DNA of 64,000 nucleotides. It comes from Armillaria gallica (Eukaryota; Basidiomycota; Agaricomycetes; Agaricales; Physalacriaceae). Numbering within the stretch: the stretch's first letter is position 1; every line of letters begins with the position of its first letter. A program made the position numbers and the translations under genes. Positions 58,030 through 64,000 of the stretch are shown here, piece after piece. The stretch is from NCBI GenBank assembly GCA_037576215.1, contig JBANDB010000004.1, positions 310,001 to 374,000 on the forward strand. The letters are read 5' to 3'. The notes beneath the pieces are model-generated. The model worked only from the letters and a program-made list of their open reading frames with translations. It did not search any database and was not told where the DNA came from.

Positions 58030-59737
58030 CTGTGTGTGCAGGCTAGAAATGCAACAGCATTGAAGACACTGATCACACTCACACCCAACACTACACACAC
58101 AAACCCTCAAAGTTCTTGGGAGGATATTATGCGATAGAAGCAGATTGAAGCAATACAACTAAACTCTAAGAATACACAATACACATGTATAGTGATAGCA
58201 CTTGTAGGGTATCTAGATCTCTCTAAGTCCAAAGGCTTTATAACAAGAGGGGTGACAGATGTCGCTGGGCCTCAAGGCAAGGAGCACTACAATACACAAC
58301 ACGTCACCACACACCAACAAAACCCTCAATAAGCCTCGTGCGACACACCCAGGTGACCACAAGCAGCTTAAACACACCCTAAACATGACTCAAAGCTTGC
58401 ACTCTAAGCAGAAACCCTTCAAAACACATCCACTCAAGCCACAGGATTCAAACCTATGCGCTCAAGCTTCCAAAACCGATCATAGACCCATAGGGTTTGA
58501 ACCTATGCTGATCCAGAGACACAATAACCAAATAAACCCTGTCTGACAAGCCAAAGGGTTTGAACCTCTGCCACTTGCAGAAATGAGAACCCTCAAGTGT
58601 GCACTAATCAGCCCATAGGGTTTAAACCTGTGCTGCCTGTAGTGCCACGCATTAAAGAAGGCCTCTGCATGAACACTAACTAGACCAAAGGGTTTGAACC
58701 TCTGCCACCTGTAGCACTGCGTGTCACAAGAAAACCTCAAAACTCAAGAGCACATCTGCAATGACACAAATTCTCTTATTCTCAGGTTAGAGTGTAAGTC
58801 AACCAATCCCTCAAACAGTACACAAGTCCCATGCTAACTTTCTATGCCTCACATGCTACTCAAGTCACTCAAATGTTATCAATAAAGGTCTATTCTCTTG
58901 CTCAAAGATATAAACTAATCCCGAAGCTAGAGCACTAAGCTGAGAGCCTTTGCGCTTCCACAAGGGGGGTCCAAAACTTGTACACTATTACTATACTACA
59001 GTATTTATATACACTGCACTCCACCAATTAATACAACTTTAAACAGTAACTCTTGGCTTGTGGAACTTTCTTTCCTGGGTGCCATGCATGTTGCTATAAT
59101 CACGCCATTGCTTGGCACTTACTCAGAGCTCCAGCTCAGGGCTAGATCCTGGTCTCTCAGCTGTGTGACATCAGTTAGCTGCACTATCCACACATACTGA
59201 TGTCGCCGAGTATCTCCTTGGAGTTGTAGCCTAGCGTGCAACTCGTCTTTATAGTAATAATATCTTCTAGCGATTTCCATGGTCTTCTAGGACCACTAGC
59301 TTCTAGTCTAGGCCTCGCATGCATTGGCTGAAGTCAGAGACATTGGTCTTACTTCAATTCTAACATTCTGAGGTCTAGAGTGCTAGCTCCCAGCATGGCA
59401 GTGCCTTGTGTGTCATAGATCAAGATTGCACAAAGTATCAACTATCTCCTGAGCTTTGCTGGTTCTATTTTTAACACACATCTTCTGTGCATTGTCAGCA
59501 TATTCAGTGTCAAGTGCTGAGGCTTTAGACTTAGTATGACCCTTATGGTATCACTCTACAGTTAAGCCATGTGCTCCACCAAACATCACTCAAGGTATTG
59601 CATTGCCTGCACTTAGGACATTGCGCTCTAAGGTATATCTCATTTCCTCAGTATCTAGCTTTTATAAAATGTATGTATTGATACATTTCGTGAAATTACA
59701 CATGTAAACACTTTTCAAGTGTGTCAACATCATGACA
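58030..59737 (-). repeat. 1.7-kb repeat family E, copy 1 (probable LTR)
   Basis: From about GGCTAGAAATGCAACAGC at 58042 the sequence matches 63548-64000 in the same orientation. The right end is taken at ATCATGACA (59737), so the minus strand would begin TGTCATGATG; the left boundary is uncertain by tens of bases. It contains a tandem set of T-arm-like motifs at 58440-58705 and no long ORF. Whether it is an LTR or another element is inference. Confidence 0.55.
58440..58705 (-). repeat. Tandem tRNA T-arm/B-box-like motifs
   Basis: On the minus strand five sites read AGGTTCAAACCCT or close variants, centred near 58696, 58622, 58562, 58499 and 58449. Several have a 5-bp stem around a 7-base loop (ATAGG-TTCAAAC-CCTAT), as in a tRNA T-arm. 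Flanking words (GGCAGAGG, CTTTGG or CTATGG) also recur, so this is a degenerate tandem repeat with units of about 47-73 bp. Two more sites lie at the window's end in copy 2. Confidence 0.65.
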
Positions 59738-61000
59738 ATTCTCCCTTACTCACTGAGTACAATGGTCTGCTGCCCATGACACACAAGAAATATGCTCCCA
59801 TCTCTGGTTCTGATGAATATTGATTCTTGAAACTAGCTACTAAAGTCTATGATCTCCTATGCAATCTGGACATGAAAGTCGAAGACTGGAGATATGGGCA
59901 GGAGAACTGCATGCAGCAGGATCTCAAGAGCATTCAAACATGGATTTTCATGGCAATGAATAAATGGAATGCAATGAAGCATTTAGGACAGTGGAGAGGA
60001 CATTTCTATGAATGCACAGCAATTGAGCAAAAGGAACACTGGGAAAAAGAAGTGATTGATGACACTGCTGTCGATGAAGCCCATCTACCTCCACCACCCA
60101 GTTCTCTTCTTTTCTTTGATAGAGACAATATTGCTCCTAGCAAGAGCAAATCAGGGAGGCCATGTGAGAAGAGGTGTGCCTGGAGACTTTAGTGCTGTTG
60201 GACAACAATCCACAATACACCTTTTTGGATGTCAACAAATCTCATGACCCCAACATACTGACCAATCCATGGCACCCTGTAATCAAGGAACTCTGCATTG
60301 CTCACATCTGCATTCACTGGCTCATTGGGATCATTGCCAAACAGCTTTTGGATGACACATGGCGCAGAGCTGTGGACAGTTTAGATTGGCAGGATGACAC
60401 TTGTCATTTTTTTTACTATCATAATGAGAGCTTTTGATACATTGATTGCCACTTTGCAGCTTACTTACAAGGCTTTAACAGAGTCTGCATTCACAGTGAG
60501 CAGATATTCAGAGAGCTGCAACAGATACATCGCCCCTGGAACCCATTGCTCACTCAAGAAGAAGACAAGCTGCTGTACCATGCAGCAGTGTTATTTGAAC
60601 ATGAAGGGAGAGGAGAGCTGGCCAACAGCATACACCGTGCCAGAGGAGGAGAGCCATTTTTGGCAGAGAACATGTGAAAACTGTTTGAGCATGGGTATGT
60701 TGACTCCATCCTTTACTATGACAATGATGGTTAACACTGGTCCTTTTGGGGAGATGAACATGACTTATACTACTATGATCTCACCTAGAAAGCAGGTAAC
60801 TTGATTTTTTCGTTTCTCATGAACTACATATTAATGACCATCTTTCCAAGCCCACACATCATGACTATTGTGGATAACCATTTCAAAAGAAATTTTGAAT
60901 TGTACCTACCACAACTCTTACCTATGATTACTGGCTTCACATCAAACAGACTATTACTTATGCATTTTCAACAGACATTTCCCTGAAATTATGATATCAG
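59738..61000 (+). pseudogene. Unrecognised Trp-rich coding remnant, probably retroelement-linked
   Basis: Frames at 59827-60192, 60174-60437 and 60394-60804 read as one decayed protein: VYDLLCNLDMKVEDWRYG, MNKWNAMKHLGQWRGHF, WRRAVDSLDWQDDTCHFFYY, then (other frame) PWNPLLTQEEDKLLYHAAVL and FEHEGRGELANSIH. The sequence is Trp- and acid-rich with no enzyme motif. It resembles accessory or leader proteins seen beside Agaricomycete gypsy gag, but I place it there only tentatively. Confidence 0.45.
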
Positions 61001-61079
61001 AACTGGACTTTTACCTATGCCTACTACCTCAGAAGTGGACAGTTAATTTGCATATTCTACATGGACATTTTTGAATCAA

Positions 61080-62670
61080 TGCTGAGCCTAGACTTCTGTG
61101 GCAATGGCAACATCCAAAATTCGGAGAGTGCTTAGGCAATTAACATGGTAACATGGCAATCAAGGCAATGTGTGTGTGTGAGTGGTTTGGTGCACCTCCA
61201 TGCAGTCAATTTCTCTATAATGCAAGATACACTGCAACTTTAAGTCAGCAAAATAGTACTCTTGGTCAATGAGTACTAATAGATGTTGGCTGTAAGACAG
61301 GAGGGATCTCAATAAATGAGATAGGAAGGAATCTGGCATGATGTGAATACCAAGAAACCATGGTAGAAACTGTGAAAATAGTCTAGAAAATGTGAGGATG
61401 GGCTAAAGAGCATAAAAATAGTTCTAGAAACCGTGGCAATGCTCTAGAAAATGTTGGAATGGACTAGAAAATGTGGGGATGGACTAGAATATGTGTCCAG
61501 ATGGTGTACCTGTGATGCTGAGTTGAAACAATGGCAATAAACATGCAGAAACTGCCTTGAAACTGGAAGAAACTATAGCAACTGCAGTGCTGAGTGAGGT
61601 GTTGCAGCAATAGATGCATGGTAATTCTGAATGATGACAGAGACGAGAGGGATCCTATGGAGAATAATGCTGAACTGGGCCTACATGGAGGCAATACTGA
61701 ACTGGGCAATGAAAACAATGGTGATGTAGAAGGTAAAAGCAATGAAACAATCCTATGTGGTGAAGGTGAAGCAATGTTGCAGCATTAAAAGACAAAAGCA
61801 AGTTATTGACACAAGATTTTGTGTATTGGTGCAATATAGAAAGCCAAGCAACAACATAAAAAGCAAAGCAAGTGGTGAGGGATAACTTGGAGTAACTGTA
61901 GCTGACTGGAAATGCTGTAGTCTGGTCAACTGGTTGAGAACTACTCTAAAAATATGGTATCTAACTGGTTTTTATACTACAAGTATGGTTTTATAAATAG
62001 AATATTCATTGGAGCCTTAGTAAGGCTGTAAGTCCTTGGCTTTGTAATAGCTGTAGTAAACATATGGAATCTGAGGTTCTAAAGTAACAGCAACTCTTTG
62101 ATGTTGCTGTGTATAGATGAAAACTGTGTGGTTTTATTGAGTGATGAGCAGATCATGAGGTGCTGTTTAGCTGTGGATTTCTGAGCTGCAGTTGCCATAC
62201 TGAGGTATACACTTGTGGCAATGGTAACTCAAGGTCTTGGCACTGTAACAGCCTTAGTAAACATGGTCTGTAGTTGCCGTGGCTGTAATTATTGTAGCTG
62301 GAAGGGTAATCATGTCAATCACATCATTTAATTAAATGATTGATAGGCATATCAACTAGGTGCTTCTGGGTGATGTGGCAATGCTATATTGGGATGATCG
62401 GTGATCAAAGGTGCCTTGTGATGATGGGATACAGTAATTGTGATATGCAGCAAGCTGGGAAGGAAAACAAAGCATTGAAGGAGTATGAAGGTCATGGTTT
62501 TAGGATTGTATCTGTGTGTGAGTGGCATATAATGCAAAAATCTGTGGTATTATTAAGGGTTGGCAGTATTATGGAGTATGTGGAAATTATAATGGGATTG
62601 TTTTGAAGATATTAGGTGATGAATGGATAAATCCATGAATTCTGAGCATACAGAACCTGGAGGCTCATTA
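61080..62670 (-). repeat. Solo LTR-like element, copy D (1591 bp), inverted copy of C
   Basis: The plus strand begins TGCTGAGCCTAGACTTCTG and ends CCTGGAGGCTCATTA, so each end differs from the family by one base. The interior, including three small ORFs identical at protein level, matches the complement of copy C, and the length is the same 1591 bp. The flanks TCAA and TTGA are not a direct duplication. Confidence 0.8.
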
Positions 62671-63110
62671 TTGAAATGAAATATTATGGACTGCATATTT
62701 ATTTACTAAGTACAAATTGTCACGATGCCTTGAAATTAACAACATTTGTATTCCCAAACTCACCCATGGCTGTAGTAGTTAATTTTAAGATATGGTTATA
62801 TCCACAATCGCATATGCCTATTTCATGGATAATAACTACAGGCCCTTTTAGGCAATGTACTGTTATGATATGCATTCTTGGTCATATACTGCTGAATCCT
62901 ATTCTGGCCTGTGTAAGTGTCAGAATAATATTTAGCTGATTTCCTGTACCTATGCTCAATATATGAGTGTATAAAAAAGGATTATAGATATAAAAAATAT
63001 GTTCAACAATTTTCTCAAGCCCACTCTGACCTTGCACCCAAAGTATTGGTTGGCTTCAATGACAGAGGTCTGGATGTAAACATTTTTGCCCAGACCAAAA
63101 GAAAAATACA
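62671..63110. other. No gene recognised
   Basis: AT-rich sequence with only short frames and no repeat match seen elsewhere in the window. Confidence 0.35.
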
Positions 63111-63121
63111 AATATAAAATA

Positions 63122-63187
63122 CACAGTCCCTGGTTTGAACTATAGACATCACACAATTCAAGGCAAACAGCTTAACTACTGTGCCAT
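63122..63187 (-). repeat. tRNA-like segment, possible SINE head
   Basis: The minus strand begins ATGGCACAGTAGTTAAG, close to a Pol III A box, and about 45 bases later has TAGTTCAAACCAGG, close to a B box. The spacing suits a tRNA. The T-stem is poorly paired, and CAGGG is followed by T-rich sequence with TTTT runs, as in tRNA-derived SINEs. It is not a functional tRNA. Only one copy is seen here. Confidence 0.4.
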
Positions 63188-63520
63188 AACAACATATAAT
63201 ATTTGATAATGTACTGATACACATGTGGGTAATCCAAGTATAGAATACAAAAAAAGCACACTATCATGCAGGGCAGCATGACAGCAGGCATAGTCATTGA
63301 GAATGGAGAGAGTGTGATGTAGCATTGTCAGATGCACCATTTGGGGTAGGTGGGTAGGTCAGGTAGCACAGGGTACTGCAGTGTCAGGAGACAGCAGGAG
63401 CAGTGGGCATCAAGGTGGTCACAAAGCCATGATTATGGGTGCATTCAACATGCCCTCCATGTGTCCACCAAAGGATGAAAGCATGCATTGATTGCATTTT
63501 TCATTGGCCATCGGGGACCT
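63188..63520. other. No gene recognised
   Basis: Short frames only; a GT/AG-rich patch near 63340-63420 (GTAGGTGGGTAGGTCAGG) is simple-sequence-like. Confidence 0.3.
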
Positions 63521-63521
63521 A

Positions 63522-64000
63522 TTGAAGAGACTCTATGCACACAGGCTAAAAATGCAACAGCATTGAAGACACTGATCACACTCACACCCAACACTACACA
63601 CACAAACCCTCAAGTTCTTGGGGGGATATTATACAATAGAAGCAGATTGAAGCAAAACAACTAAACTCTCAGAATATATGATACACACATATAGTGATAG
63701 CACTTGTAGGGTATCTAGATCTCTCTAAGTCAAAAGGCTTTATAACAAGAGGGGCAACAGATGTTGCCAGGCCTTAAGGCAAGGAGCACTACAATACACA
63801 ACACATCACCACACACCAACAAAACCCTCAATAAGCCTCGCGCAACACACACAGGTGACCACAAAGAACTCAAACACACCCTAAACACAACTCAAAGCTT
63901 GTGCTCCAAGCAAAAACCTTTCAAAACACATCCACTCAAGCCACAGGATTTGAACCTACATGCTTAAGCTTCTAAACTGATCATAGACCCACAGGGTTTG
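63522..64000 (-). repeat. Repeat family E, copy 2, cut by the window end
   Basis: Matches 58019-58500 in the same orientation (AATGCAACAGCATTGAAGAC, GATAGCACTTGTAGGGTATC, GGCTTTATAACAAGAGGGG) with scattered transitions. Two T-arm-like motifs appear at the end (GGATTTGAACCTA and AGGGTTTG). It continues past the window. Confidence 0.7.

Noticed and set aside
58440..58705. Functional tRNA genes
   Set aside because: T-arm-like motifs lack matching acceptor, D and anticodon arms at the right spacing.
61464..61788. Small ORFs shared by copies B, C and D as real genes
   Set aside because: They lie within a non-coding LTR-like repeat, overlap on both strands, and are alike only because the DNA copies are alike.

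Overview
The window reads as a repeat-dense chromosomal region of a mushroom-forming basidiomycete (Agaricomycetes). The evidence is short GT-AG introns of about 45-55 bp, relics of DUF6535 and DUF1996 genes that are expanded in Agaricomycetes, chromodomain Ty3/gypsy elements and a Helitron Rep-helicase. I see no rRNA gene, no convincing functional tRNA gene and no CRISPR array. Family calls rest on motifs recognised by eye; no database search was run.

Layout. 1-7747: a GC-rich Ty3/gypsy element (element I) on the minus strand, with its right LTR, a self-priming-type primer binding site, two small membrane-protein ORFs, gag, protease, RT-RNase H, integrase and the start of a chromodomain; its left end is outside the window. 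It is inserted in a DUF6535 membrane-protein gene (7748-9844, minus). 9845-16323: diverged duplications, a cluster of short GC-rich repeats, and an unrecognised coding-like tract. 16324-23455: a second gypsy unit (element II) carrying gag, protease and only the start of RT, flanked by two 1.37-kb LTRs in inverted orientation and saturated with the hexamer ACTAGT. 23456-30147: a Helitron Rep-helicase gene, cut at its 5' side by element II and split by a 1.65-kb solo-LTR-like element. 30148-44000: gene-like pieces with introns on both strands, a second copy of the 1.65-kb element, one gene that looks intact (37877-38903, nucleotidyltransferase-fold-like), a decayed paralog of it, and a SUMO-like gene. 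46054-48282: a DUF1996 gene split by a solo LTR of element II. 48283-64000: AT-rich, CpG-poor remains of a third gypsy family, two near-identical inverted copies of the 1.6-kb element, a 1.7-kb family carrying tandem tRNA T-arm-like motifs, a MITE-like unit and a tRNA-like SINE candidate.

How it fits together. The strongest common signal is decay by C-to-T change at CpG. All four stops breaking the Helitron frame, four of the breaks in element I, five in element II and the single break in the SUMO-like gene are TGA where a CGA arginine codon is expected. A CpG change also accounts for loss of a splice donor in the DUF6535 gene. This points to cytosine methylation with deamination, or a RIP-like process, acting on repeats and on the gene pieces between them. 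The least expected signal is the ACTAGT saturation of element II, in its LTRs and across different reading frames of its coding region.
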